Source: Bacteroidales bacterium UBA6360
GTDB lineage: Bacteria > Bacteroidota > Bacteroidia > Bacteroidales > UBA932
Length of the DNA: 5,840 nt
Direction of reading: 5' to 3'
NCBI GenBank assembly: GCA_002440085.1
Contig: DJRM01000147.1
Location: forward strand, 12,008 to 17,847
Made by a program: the position numbers and the translations under genes. This document shows, in pieces, positions 1 to 4,813 of the stretch. The notes under the pieces are model-generated. The model was given only the letters and a program-made list of their open reading frames with translations. It made no database searches and was not told the DNA's origin. Positions within the stretch are counted from its first letter, which is position 1, and the number at the start of each line of letters is the position of its first letter.

Positions 1-156
1 CAGACCCACCGTGACGATGTTGCCGAGTATCGCCCCGATCATGAACATAACGATGAGCCAGAATATTCCCGTGCCTCCAGGCACATAGAACGCGTAAGCC
101 CCGAAAAGGTCAAATCCATTTCCGTTTTCAGTCTTATGCCTTTTGAAAAATGTCAT
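1..156 (-). CDS. N-terminal fragment of a membrane protein, possibly CPBP (CAAX protease-like) family
   Basis: Fifty-two codons read from an ATG at 154-156 on the minus strand without a stop, then the gene leaves the window at base 1. It was found by direct translation. The product begins MTFFKRHKTENG, a short basic, polar cytoplasmic-looking head. A Tyr/Phe/Pro/Gly-rich stretch follows (AYAFYVPGGTG, about residues 20-30), then a strongly hydrophobic segment at about 31-52 (IFWLIVMFMIGAILGNIVTV) that looks like a first membrane helix. The P-G-G then hydrophobic GA-hLGN pattern recalls the first helix of some Bacteroidales CPBP intramembrane proteases. The catalytic motifs of that family would lie outside the window, so the family is only a suggestion. 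It is co-oriented with the nucleotidyltransferase to its right but separated by 232 bp. No clear -7/-33 pair was found upstream. That it is a coding start of a membrane protein is fairly likely; its function is unknown. Confidence 0.6.
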   Translation of the reverse strand, partial: MTFFKRHKTENGNGFDLFGAYAFYVPGGTGIFWLIVMFMIGAILGNIVTVGL

Positions 157-199
157 ATTATTGATTTCTCGGGTGTTAAAAACAAGTTGAATCTTATTA

Positions 200-225
200 C
201 AAATTGTTCAAGCAAATTGTTCAAG
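200..225. repeat. Perfect 13-bp tandem duplication (CAAATTGTTCAAG x2)
   Basis: CAAATTGTTCAAG occurs at 200-212 and again immediately at 213-225 with no mismatch. Related fragments flank it: AACAAGTTGAAT at 181-192 and TCAAGTTGTTTTT from 221. It lies 44-69 bp upstream of the start of the left-edge membrane protein, in its probable promoter or leader region. On the minus strand each copy contains a TTTG, the -33 type word of Bacteroidetes promoters, but I could not pair either with a good -7 box. It could be a doubled regulator site or a replication-slippage product. Confidence 0.75.
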
Positions 226-291
226 TTGTTTTTATTGATTACTTAGGGGAGAGGGGATGAAGAAAAAGATGAGATGCAAGGCGCACTGGGG

Positions 292-334
292 ATTTCAACA
301 CCGGAGCAACCTTATGGTTGTGAGGATTTGAAAT
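292..334. other. Imperfect stem-loop (two nested inverted repeats)
   Basis: The outer arms ATTTCAA (292-298) and TTGAAAT (328-334) are perfect reverse complements. Inside them CAACC (307-311) and GGTTG (316-320) pair around a TTAT loop, and CC/GG (301-302/324-325) could pair between. The result is a 43-nt hairpin with internal loops. It sits about 55 bp downstream of the nucleotidyltransferase stop codon on the minus strand. No U-tract follows it on either strand, so it is not a standard intrinsic terminator. A role in 3'-end formation or mRNA stability, or a degenerate small repeat element, is possible but not shown. Confidence 0.45.
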
Positions 335-360
335 TCACATGCAACGAAGCAGGTCGCTTT

Positions 361-392
361 TTCTTCGCCCCGTAACTTCTTCGCCCCGTTAT
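361..392. repeat. 16-bp tandem duplication overlapping the nucleotidyltransferase stop codon
   Basis: TTCTTCGCCCCGTAAC (361-376) is followed directly by TTCTTCGCCCCGTTAT (377-392), with 14 of 16 positions identical. The second copy contains the TAA stop of the minus-strand nucleotidyltransferase (389-391). The duplication therefore spans the end of the reading frame and the first bases after it. Slippage or a local duplication is the simplest explanation. Confidence 0.75.
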
Positions 393-1318
393 TTATAAAG
401 AGGCGTTGGATAGATGCCCTTCTCCGCAAACTCCCTGAACTTATCAACCACGCCCTGTCTGTCGGCCTGATAGGTCACCCCGAACCAGCGTGAAGGGGTT
501 GAAATGAGCTCGCAGCTTGCCTCGCCCTTCTTTATGAGGACATCGACGGCATTCGGGATGTAGAATTCGGCCTTGAGATTGTTGATGTTCTCCTTGAGGA
601 AGTCGACAAAAACCTTCTCGCTCTTTTCGAAATAGTCCGGCGTGAATCCCCACATGTTCATGGAGCAGAGAGCCTTGTCTTCAAGAATCACGTCCTCTCC
701 CTCGCTGTTCGTCGCGTGAATCTTGCCGTCTTCCTTGCGGATGACATTGTGATGCTCCTCGACATGAGTGAGGAATCCGTGCTCGTCGGCAGTTCCGATT
801 CCGCGTGACACGGTGCCGGAGTCCGAGAGCGTGTTGTCAATCTCGAAGCCCACGAGAGCATATTTACCTGTTGAACCCTCATTCTTCTTGAACCAGTCAG
901 CGAGGACCTTGAAGGATTCCTTTCCGTAGTAGTCGTCACCGTTGATGACCGCGAACGGCTCGTGGATGACGTCCTTTGCCATAAGGACGGCGTGGTTCGT
1001 GCCCCAAGGCTTCACGCGCTCCGGGTTGAGGGTAAATCCTGCCGGAATCTTGTCGAGTTCCTGAATCACGAAGTCAAACTGAAGCGGGGTGCCGTCGAGG
1101 CATTTCACATGGCTGTACCTTTCCGCCACGTGTTTTTTGAAGTCCTCAAGGAAATATTCCCTGACGATGTACACGACCTTTCCGAATCCGGCCTGTACGG
1201 CGTCGTAGATTGAGTAATCAATGATTGTCTCGCCGTTAGGGCCGAGTCCGTCCATCTGTTTGAGTCCACCGTAGCGGCTGCCCATTCCGGCTGCAAGTAC
1301 AAGAAGTGTTGGTTTCAT
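389..1318 (-). CDS. NDP-sugar nucleotidyltransferase (GT-A-fold NTP transferase)
   Basis: A 309-residue cytoplasmic protein that very likely transfers a nucleotidyl group from an NTP to a sugar 1-phosphate, giving an activated NDP-sugar. The N-terminus has the family's nucleotide-binding signature LAAGMGSRYGGLKQ (residues 8-21; the G-x-G-S-R loop and Lys20 would hold the triphosphate). It continues with GPNGETIIDYSI (26-37). The base/sugar-binding word WGTNHA is at 105-110 and the metal-binding INGDDYYG at 125-132. VSRG (170-173), SMNMWGF (219-225) and WFGVTYQADR (278-287) look like the conserved C-terminal part. No left-handed beta-helix acyltransferase repeat follows, so it is a stand-alone transferase. 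The substrate cannot be read from the sequence. Relatives include MurU and RmlA-like enzymes, but no sugar kinase partner or glycan gene is adjacent in this window. The ATG at 1316-1318 gives the canonical start. A roughly 100-nt AT-rich leader separates it from candidate -7 boxes shared with the divergent ftsB region. Confidence 0.92.
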   Translation of the reverse strand: MKPTLLVLAAGMGSRYGGLKQMDGLGPNGETIIDYSIYDAVQAGFGKVVYIVREYFLEDFKKHVAERYSHVKCLDGTPLQFDFVIQELDKIPAGFTLNPERVKPWGTNHAVLMAKDVIHEPFAVINGDDYYGKESFKVLADWFKKNEGSTGKYALVGFEIDNTLSDSGTVSRGIGTADEHGFLTHVEEHHNVIRKEDGKIHATNSEGEDVILEDKALCSMNMWGFTPDYFEKSEKVFVDFLKENINNLKAEFYIPNAVDVLIKKGEASCELISTPSRWFGVTYQADRQGVVDKFREFAEKGIYPTPLYK

Positions 1319-1405
1319 AATTATGTTATGTTTATATGTCCATAAATATAAATATATTGTCCCGGCTTTATGAAAAAAGTGCGGCCAATTTTCAATAAAA
1401 TCTTA

Positions 1406-1413
1406 CAAAAATA
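1406..1413 (-). promoter_or_regulatory. Alternative -7 box (TATTTTTG) for the nucleotidyltransferase gene
   Basis: Read on the minus strand, 1413 to 1406 is TATTTTTG, a full match to TAnnTTTG. A TTG lies at 1439-1437 with a 23-nt spacer, at the long end of the range reported for Bacteroidetes. The region is AT-rich, so a chance match is quite possible. It competes with the box at 1431-1424 as the promoter of the minus-strand gene. Confidence 0.35.
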
Positions 1414-1415
1414 GT

Positions 1416-1423
1416 TAATTTTG
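1416..1423 (+). promoter_or_regulatory. -7 promoter box (TAATTTTG) for the ftsB-like gene
   Basis: TAATTTTGC fits the Bacteroidetes sigma-ABfr -7 consensus TAnnTTTG exactly. A start point about 7 nt after the box would fall near 1430. No TTTG is found at the expected -33 distance; the nearest is a TTTTC at 1389-1393. The inferred leader is very short if translation starts at 1444, longer (about 41-47 nt) if it starts at 1471 or 1477. Confidence 0.55.
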
Positions 1424-1431
1424 CAAAGATA
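1424..1431 (-). promoter_or_regulatory. -7 promoter box (TATCTTTG) for the nucleotidyltransferase gene
   Basis: On the minus strand 1431 to 1424 reads TATCTTTG, a full TAnnTTTG match. It directly abuts the opposite-strand box at 1416-1423. A TTTTTG at 1453-1448 lies 16 nt upstream, slightly closer than the usual -33 spacing. The inferred start near 1417 would give a leader of about 100 nt. Confidence 0.45.
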
Positions 1432-1434
1432 TAC

Positions 1435-1448
1435 GGCAATAACTTGCC
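1435..1448. repeat. Small inverted repeat GGCAA-TAAC-TTGCC
   Basis: GGCAA (1435-1439) and TTGCC (1444-1448) form a 5-bp stem with a 4-nt loop. If the plus transcript starts near 1430, this hairpin lies at its very 5' end and holds the TTG codon at 1444 in its stem. That argues against 1444 as the real start, or for structure-dependent initiation. A short dyad for a regulator is an alternative. Confidence 0.4.
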
Positions 1449-1800
1449 AAAAACGACAAAAACAGCGCATTTGACATTGAAAACGGCATTTTTTTCTACA
1501 GTCAGGGACATCTTCAAGGGTCCGTACCGTTCATTCGCATGGACGGTCACTGTTGTTATGGGCATATTCCTGATTGTGTGGATTGTCGGTCCTGGCAACA
1601 CTTTCGTCAGTTGGATACGGGCAAAGAGGGACATATCCTCAATGGAGCGTCAGATACGTGACTACGAGCAGCGTTCCGCCGAAATGGACAGCCGCATCAA
1701 CGAACTCCGCTCCAACCGGGACTCTCTGGAAAAGTTCGCGCGCGAGAAATTCTATTTCTCCGCTCCTTGTGAGGACATATATATTATTGATGACAAATAG
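1444..1800 (+). CDS. ftsB: FtsB/DivIC-type septum formation initiator
   Basis: Small bitopic inner-membrane protein of the divisome; the family acts with FtsL and FtsQ to activate septal wall synthesis. The longest reading has 118 residues. Numbered from 1444, it has a basic cytoplasmic head, one membrane helix at about 34-50 (TVTVVMGIFLIVWIV), then a charged, heptad-like coiled coil at about 58-92 (SSMERQIRDYEQRSAEMDSR onward). The family C-terminal block follows: ELRSNRDSLEKFAREKFYF and then EDIYII. The length fits the family (about 90-120). The start is uncertain because no ATG exists between the in-frame stop at 1396 and the membrane helix; in-frame TTG codons occur at 1444, 1471 and 1477. 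The A-rich DNA just before 1471 makes a start at 1471 or 1477 (about 107-109 residues) attractive. The 3' end overlaps convergent folP by 17 bp. The family call is firm; FtsB against DivIC naming is convention. Confidence 0.82.
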   Translation: MPKTTKTAHLTLKTAFFSTVRDIFKGPYRSFAWTVTVVMGIFLIVWIVGPGNTFVSWIRAKRDISSMERQIRDYEQRSAEMDSRINELRSNRDSLEKFAREKFYFSAPCEDIYIIDDK

Positions 1801-2623
1801 AGATTGCTTGGGAAACATCGTGGACGCGGAGTATGGAGGCACCGGCGGCGATGGCTTGGCGATGAAGTTCTGTTGTGCGGGCGAGGACTTCGGGGGCTTC
1901 CGGGGTGAGGCCGAGTGGCTTGTATATCATGCTCTTGCGTGAGATGCCGACAAGAATAGGCTTTCCGAAGAACTTGAAATCACTGAGGTTGTCGAGAAGT
2001 TCATAGTTCTGCTCCACCGTCTTTGCGAATCCGAATCCCGGGTCAAGAATCCAGTCTCGGATGCCGAGGCTGTCCGCTTTCTGAGAAAATTCCCTGAAAT
2101 AATCCATCACAGCAGCCGTGACTCCGCTTTCGTAGTCACACCTCGACTGCATGTCCGAAGGGATGCCTTTCTTGTGCATCGCGATGTATTCCAGTGAGTT
2201 GGCGGCAACTCCAGGCAGCATCAACGGGTCATCTTCGCCGGCGGATATGTCATTGACCGTCACTTCTCCTATCTCGTCGAGTGTCCTGGATATGATGTCC
2301 CAGCGGAACGTGTCTATCGAAATTTTCACACTCTGCGGCACGACCTCGCGTATAGGCTTCAGCACGGCTTTGAGCCTTTTCCACTCGTGTTCGGCGTCAA
2401 CGCTTTCTGAGCCCGGACGGGTAGAGCATGCGCCGATGTCTATATACTCGGCGCCCTTTTTCACCATGTCTGCGGCTCTCTCTACGGCCTTGTCAGTCAG
2501 TATCCTGCCGTCGGAGTCCATATTCCTGCTGTCGCAGTAGAACGAGTCAGGCGTGATGTTTATGATGCCCATAATCTTCACTCCGTGCCCGGCGGTGTCA
2601 GTCATTTTTTCATTGATGTCCAT
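1784..2623 (-). CDS. folP: Dihydropteroate synthase
   Basis: Cytoplasmic TIM-barrel enzyme of folate synthesis that joins 6-hydroxymethyl-dihydropterin diphosphate to p-aminobenzoate, giving 7,8-dihydropteroate; it is the sulfonamide target. All main motifs are present in the 279 residues. MGIINITPDSF (18-28, with Asn22) opens the barrel. The diphosphate/pABA loop is CSTRPGSE (66-73, Thr68/Arg69). SIDT (102-105, Asp104), VNDIS (123-127, Asn124), DPGFGFAKT (194-202), GISRKS (226-231, Lys230) and LRVHDV (265-270, Arg266 and His268) follow. These match the pterin and pABA residues known from bacterial DHPS, so it should be active. Length is normal. No insertion in the STRPG loop of the kind linked to sulfonamide resistance is evident. 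The ATG at 2621-2623 was chosen; an in-frame Met at codon 7 is possible. It is divergent from tmk over a 97-bp spacer. The last 5 codons plus stop overlap the convergent ftsB end, and I see no terminator between them. Confidence 0.96.
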   Translation of the reverse strand: MDINEKMTDTAGHGVKIMGIINITPDSFYCDSRNMDSDGRILTDKAVERAADMVKKGAEYIDIGACSTRPGSESVDAEHEWKRLKAVLKPIREVVPQSVKISIDTFRWDIISRTLDEIGEVTVNDISAGEDDPLMLPGVAANSLEYIAMHKKGIPSDMQSRCDYESGVTAAVMDYFREFSQKADSLGIRDWILDPGFGFAKTVEQNYELLDNLSDFKFFGKPILVGISRKSMIYKPLGLTPEAPEVLARTTELHRQAIAAGASILRVHDVSQAISICHQ

Positions 2624-2642
2624 ATATCCCCAAAATTTTTCG

Positions 2643-2650
2643 TAAGTTTG
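2643..2650 (+). promoter_or_regulatory. -7 promoter box (TAAGTTTG) for tmk
   Basis: TAAGTTTGC is an exact TAnnTTTG match on the plus strand. Transcription would start near 2657, giving tmk a leader of about 64 nt. No TTTG stands at the usual distance upstream; a TTG at 2613-2615 is too far (27-nt spacer). It faces the opposite-strand box at 2665-2658, and the two together form TTTGC-AGGCC-GCAAA-like symmetry. Confidence 0.5.
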
Positions 2651-2657
2651 CAGGCCG

Positions 2658-2665
2658 CAAAAGTA
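2658..2665 (-). promoter_or_regulatory. -7 promoter box (TACTTTTG) for folP
   Basis: On the minus strand 2665 to 2658 reads TACTTTTG followed by C, an exact TAnnTTTG match. The start point would be near 2651, about 28 nt before the folP ATG. A TTG occurs upstream with a 24-nt spacer, slightly long for a -33 element. Confidence 0.5.
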
Positions 2666-2710
2666 ATGAGTTTTCGACAGATTTCTCTACAATGCGGAGT
2701 TAATTTTATC

Positions 2711-2718
2711 AGAAGGAG
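2711..2718 (+). promoter_or_regulatory. Shine-Dalgarno-like site before tmk
   Basis: AGAAGGAG lies directly before the tmk ATG with only two bases (CG) between. Shine-Dalgarno sequences are uncommon in Bacteroidetes and the spacing is shorter than usual. The site still supports 2721 as the start, since the protein then begins with the standard MLIVIEGLDG. Confidence 0.5.
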
Positions 2719-2720
2719 CG

Positions 2721-3404
2721 ATGCTTATAGTCATAGAGGGGCTCGACGGTTCGGGCAAATCAACGCAGGTCAGGAAATTACGGCAATATCTCGAAACGCT
2801 GCCGCAGCCATTGGAGTACATTCATTTTCCGCGCTACGATTCTCCGGTTTACGGTGAGCTTATTTCCCGCTTCCTGCGCGGCGACTTCGGAACAAACGAA
2901 CAGGTGCATCCGCAGCTCGTGGCCCTGCTCTTCGCGGAGGACAGACACGGGGCGGTGCCTGAGATGAAGCGTATCCTGCGTGAGGGCGGCAATGTGCTGC
3001 TGGACCGCTATGTCTATTCTAACATCGCCTACCAGTGCGCTAAGCTCCGCAATCCCGATGAGGCGGAAGAACTTAGAGAGTGGATATGCAACACCGAGTA
3101 TGGAAATTTTGAACTTCCGCGTCCGGATCTCAACATTTTCCTTGACGTGCCCATCGGCTTTGTCGAGAAGAAGCTTTCCTCGGCGCGCCGCGGTGGGGAC
3201 AGAGACTATCTTGAAGGCGGTCACGACATCCACGAGGCGGACATTGAGTTTCAGAAGACCGTGCGGCGCATCTATTTGAGACAATGTGAGTTGGATTCTC
3301 ATTTTACACGAATCGACTGTTCGGACTCCGTCGGGGTGATGCTCCCTCCCGATGAGATTTTCGGGAAGATACGGAAAGTTGTGGATGATGCCCTGGGATT
3401 GTGA
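2721..3404 (+). CDS. tmk: Thymidylate kinase (dTMP kinase)
   Basis: Phosphorylates dTMP to dTDP with ATP, the step common to the de novo and salvage routes to dTTP; cytoplasmic P-loop kinase. In 227 residues the P-loop is GLDGSGKST (7-15), preceded by the hydrophobic first strand LIVIE. FPRYDS (36-41) is the substrate-binding region, FAEDRH (71-76) the helix carrying the dTMP-contacting Arg, and LLDRYVYSNIAYQ (93-105) the family's DR-Y/H signature. PDLNIFLDV (135-143) leads into an Arg-rich LID at about 155-172 (ARRGGDRDYLEGG). The length is a little above the usual 205-215, from small additions around the LID and the C-terminus. It is the first gene of a likely two-gene operon with the membrane protein that follows after 36 nt. 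It is divergent from folP, and dTMP formation by thymidylate synthase links the two pathways through folate. Confidence 0.96.
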   Translation: MLIVIEGLDGSGKSTQVRKLRQYLETLPQPLEYIHFPRYDSPVYGELISRFLRGDFGTNEQVHPQLVALLFAEDRHGAVPEMKRILREGGNVLLDRYVYSNIAYQCAKLRNPDEAEELREWICNTEYGNFELPRPDLNIFLDVPIGFVEKKLSSARRGGDRDYLEGGHDIHEADIEFQKTVRRIYLRQCELDSHFTRIDCSDSVGVMLPPDEIFGKIRKVVDDALGL

Positions 3405-3440
3405 CCCCGTTGATTTGACAGTTTTTGAAGATTTCGTGTG

Positions 3441-4682
3441 ATGAAAAAAGGCTACAATGTATTCCGCCGTTTCTGCGCATTCGTGCTCGGTGCGGTGTTC
3501 CTGATTTCGGGGATATTGAAAATTATGGACCCGGTAGGCTCGGAGTTCATAATGAAGTCCTACTTCAGTTTCCTGCACATCGGTTTCATGGATTTCGCCG
3601 CGAAGTTTCTCGGGGTTGCCTTCGCCCTTACGGAGGCCGTTCTCGGAGCCGCGCTGATGAGCGGTGTGTGGAGAAAGGTGGTGGGCATCACGGTCGTGGC
3701 TCTGACGACTTTCTTCACGCTGCTGACCCTCGTCCTGCTGATTTTCAACCCCGCGATGGACTGCGGATGTTTCGGCGAGGCGCTGCATTTGACTCACTTC
3801 CAGACATTTGTCAAGAACCTGATTCTCTGCGCCCTTTGCTGTGGGGCGTTTATACCTATGCGTGAACTTGACCGGCCAGTGAAGGTCAAGTATGTTTCAT
3901 TTGCTCTGACGGCATGTTCCCTCGCCGCACTTCTTGTCTACTCCCTGATAGGGCTTCCTCTCAAGGACTACACGGCATTTAGACCCGGAGCCATGCTTCA
4001 GGCGGCCGCCGACGAGGAATACCGTGACTTCACCGAGCCGGAGTTCATCTATGAGAAGGACGGCGTGACGCGCGCGTTCGCTCTTGACGCCCTTCCCGAC
4101 AGCAGCTGGACTTTCGTCGATTCGCGCATCCGTCAGGATGACTTCGCCTCCGGAGCCGTGCTGTCGCTGACAAACGAAGAAGGAGAGTATTGCGACAGTC
4201 TGGCAACTCAAGGAAATGTGCTCGTGATTTCTGCCTACAGAAAGTTGAGTGCCGGGCGCATTGGCGGTATTGAACGTCTTGCCGCAGATGCCCGCGCTGT
4301 CGGTCTGACTCCGATTGTACTTGTCCCGTCGAAGGACATTCTTGATGAGGCTCTCGTCATGTCAGAAGCAAAGGGCGGAAGTGTGTCGGCGGAGGACACC
4401 ACCGCTTCGGGCACCGCTTTTCCCAAATGGCTCGATGGAATAGTTTATTATTCTGATTACAAGACCCTTGCGACTCTCAACCGCTCCAACGGCGGCGTGA
4501 CGTGGATTTCCGACGGCCAGATTGTCCGCAAGTGGTCATATACTCTTCGCCCGTCCCCTGAAAAACTCGAAACGGCCCTCGCTGAAGACCCCGCGGCCCT
4601 TGCCCTCGAAACCCAGTCTCGGGGCAGCCTGGCGCTTCAGGGCTTTTTGTTATATGTATTTGCGGTGCTGTTGCTGCTGTAG
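3441..4682 (+). CDS. MauE/DoxX-like membrane protein with C-terminal thioredoxin-like domain
   Basis: A 413-residue polytopic inner-membrane protein, counted from ATG 3441; a GTG at 3438 would add one residue. Hydrophobic segments lie at about 9-29, 52-74, 79-102, 122-139 and 151-171, giving a DoxX/MauE-like bundle. The first has the typical FLISGILKIMDP. Between helices 3 and 4 is FNPAMDCGCFGE with Cys108 and Cys110, a motif seen in MauE-type proteins that assist disulfide or redox maturation. Residues about 172-395 form a soluble, probably periplasmic domain. GNVLVISAYRKL (259-270) and GGVTWISDGQIVRKWS (351-366) resemble strands of a thioredoxin/TlpA-like fold, but there is no CxxC at the usual place. 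A last hydrophobic stretch ends the protein at LLLL. It is similar in build to a Bacteroidales family I recall being listed as BT_3928-like; this is from memory. It is likely cotranscribed with tmk. Its function is unproven: quinone-linked redox or a disulfide relay are options. Confidence 0.8.
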   Translation: MKKGYNVFRRFCAFVLGAVFLISGILKIMDPVGSEFIMKSYFSFLHIGFMDFAAKFLGVAFALTEAVLGAALMSGVWRKVVGITVVALTTFFTLLTLVLLIFNPAMDCGCFGEALHLTHFQTFVKNLILCALCCGAFIPMRELDRPVKVKYVSFALTACSLAALLVYSLIGLPLKDYTAFRPGAMLQAAADEEYRDFTEPEFIYEKDGVTRAFALDALPDSSWTFVDSRIRQDDFASGAVLSLTNEEGEYCDSLATQGNVLVISAYRKLSAGRIGGIERLAADARAVGLTPIVLVPSKDILDEALVMSEAKGGSVSAEDTTASGTAFPKWLDGIVYYSDYKTLATLNRSNGGVTWISDGQIVRKWSYTLRPSPEKLETALAEDPAALALETQSRGSLALQGFLLYVFAVLLLL

Positions 4683-4729
4683 ACTTGAGAGAGGTAGAAG
4701 ACTTGGTTTGGCAGAATTATACAACATAC

Positions 4730-4748
4730 GTTATACATTTTGTATAAC
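4730..4748. promoter_or_regulatory. Perfect 8+8 bp dyad over the miaB -33 element (possible operator)
   Basis: GTTATACA (4730-4737), a TTT centre (4738-4740) and TGTATAAC (4741-4748) make a perfect palindrome. A further half-site copy, TTATACAA, sits at 4717-4724, 14 bp before the left arm. The dyad covers the TTTG at 4739-4742 that serves as the -33 element of the miaB promoter. No T-run follows on either strand, so an intrinsic terminator is unlikely. A repressor or activator site is the better reading, but the protein is unknown. Confidence 0.55.
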
Positions 4749-4769
4749 ACAAAAAAGATAGTACATTTG
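4739..4769 (+). promoter_or_regulatory. Bacteroidetes-type promoter for miaB
   Basis: TTTG at 4739-4742 and TACATTTG at 4762-4769 are separated by 19 nt, matching the -33/-7 consensus TTTG-N19-TAnnTTTG in full. The start point is expected near 4776, giving a leader of about 38 nt. This is the best complete promoter in the window. It indicates that miaB is transcribed separately from the tmk operon. Confidence 0.75.
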
Positions 4770-4813
4770 AACCTTGAAAGCGACAAAAATATTCAGAGAC
4801 GCCATTTTAATAT

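Noticed and set aside
344..367. GAAGC-AGGTC-GCTTTTTC as a plus-strand terminator
   Set aside because: The stem is only 4-5 bp and no plus-strand gene lies upstream that would need it; both flanking genes are on the minus strand.
157..388. Hidden small gene or RNA in the left spacer
   Set aside because: I see no convincing promoter box pair, tRNA-like fold or reading frame with family features. Only the two repeats and the stem-loop stand out.
2778..3797. 339-codon open frame on the minus strand across tmk and the start of the membrane protein gene
   Set aside because: It is antisense to two well-supported genes. Its His/Arg/Gln/Glu-rich translation has no recognisable domain and looks like the complement of codon-biased coding DNA.
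4730..4748. Hairpin after the MauE/DoxX-like gene as an intrinsic terminator
   Set aside because: The stem is AT-rich and followed by ACACAAAAAAG, not a T-run, on the plus strand, and the opposite strand shows no T-run after it either. Its overlap with the -33 TTTG favours a regulatory site.
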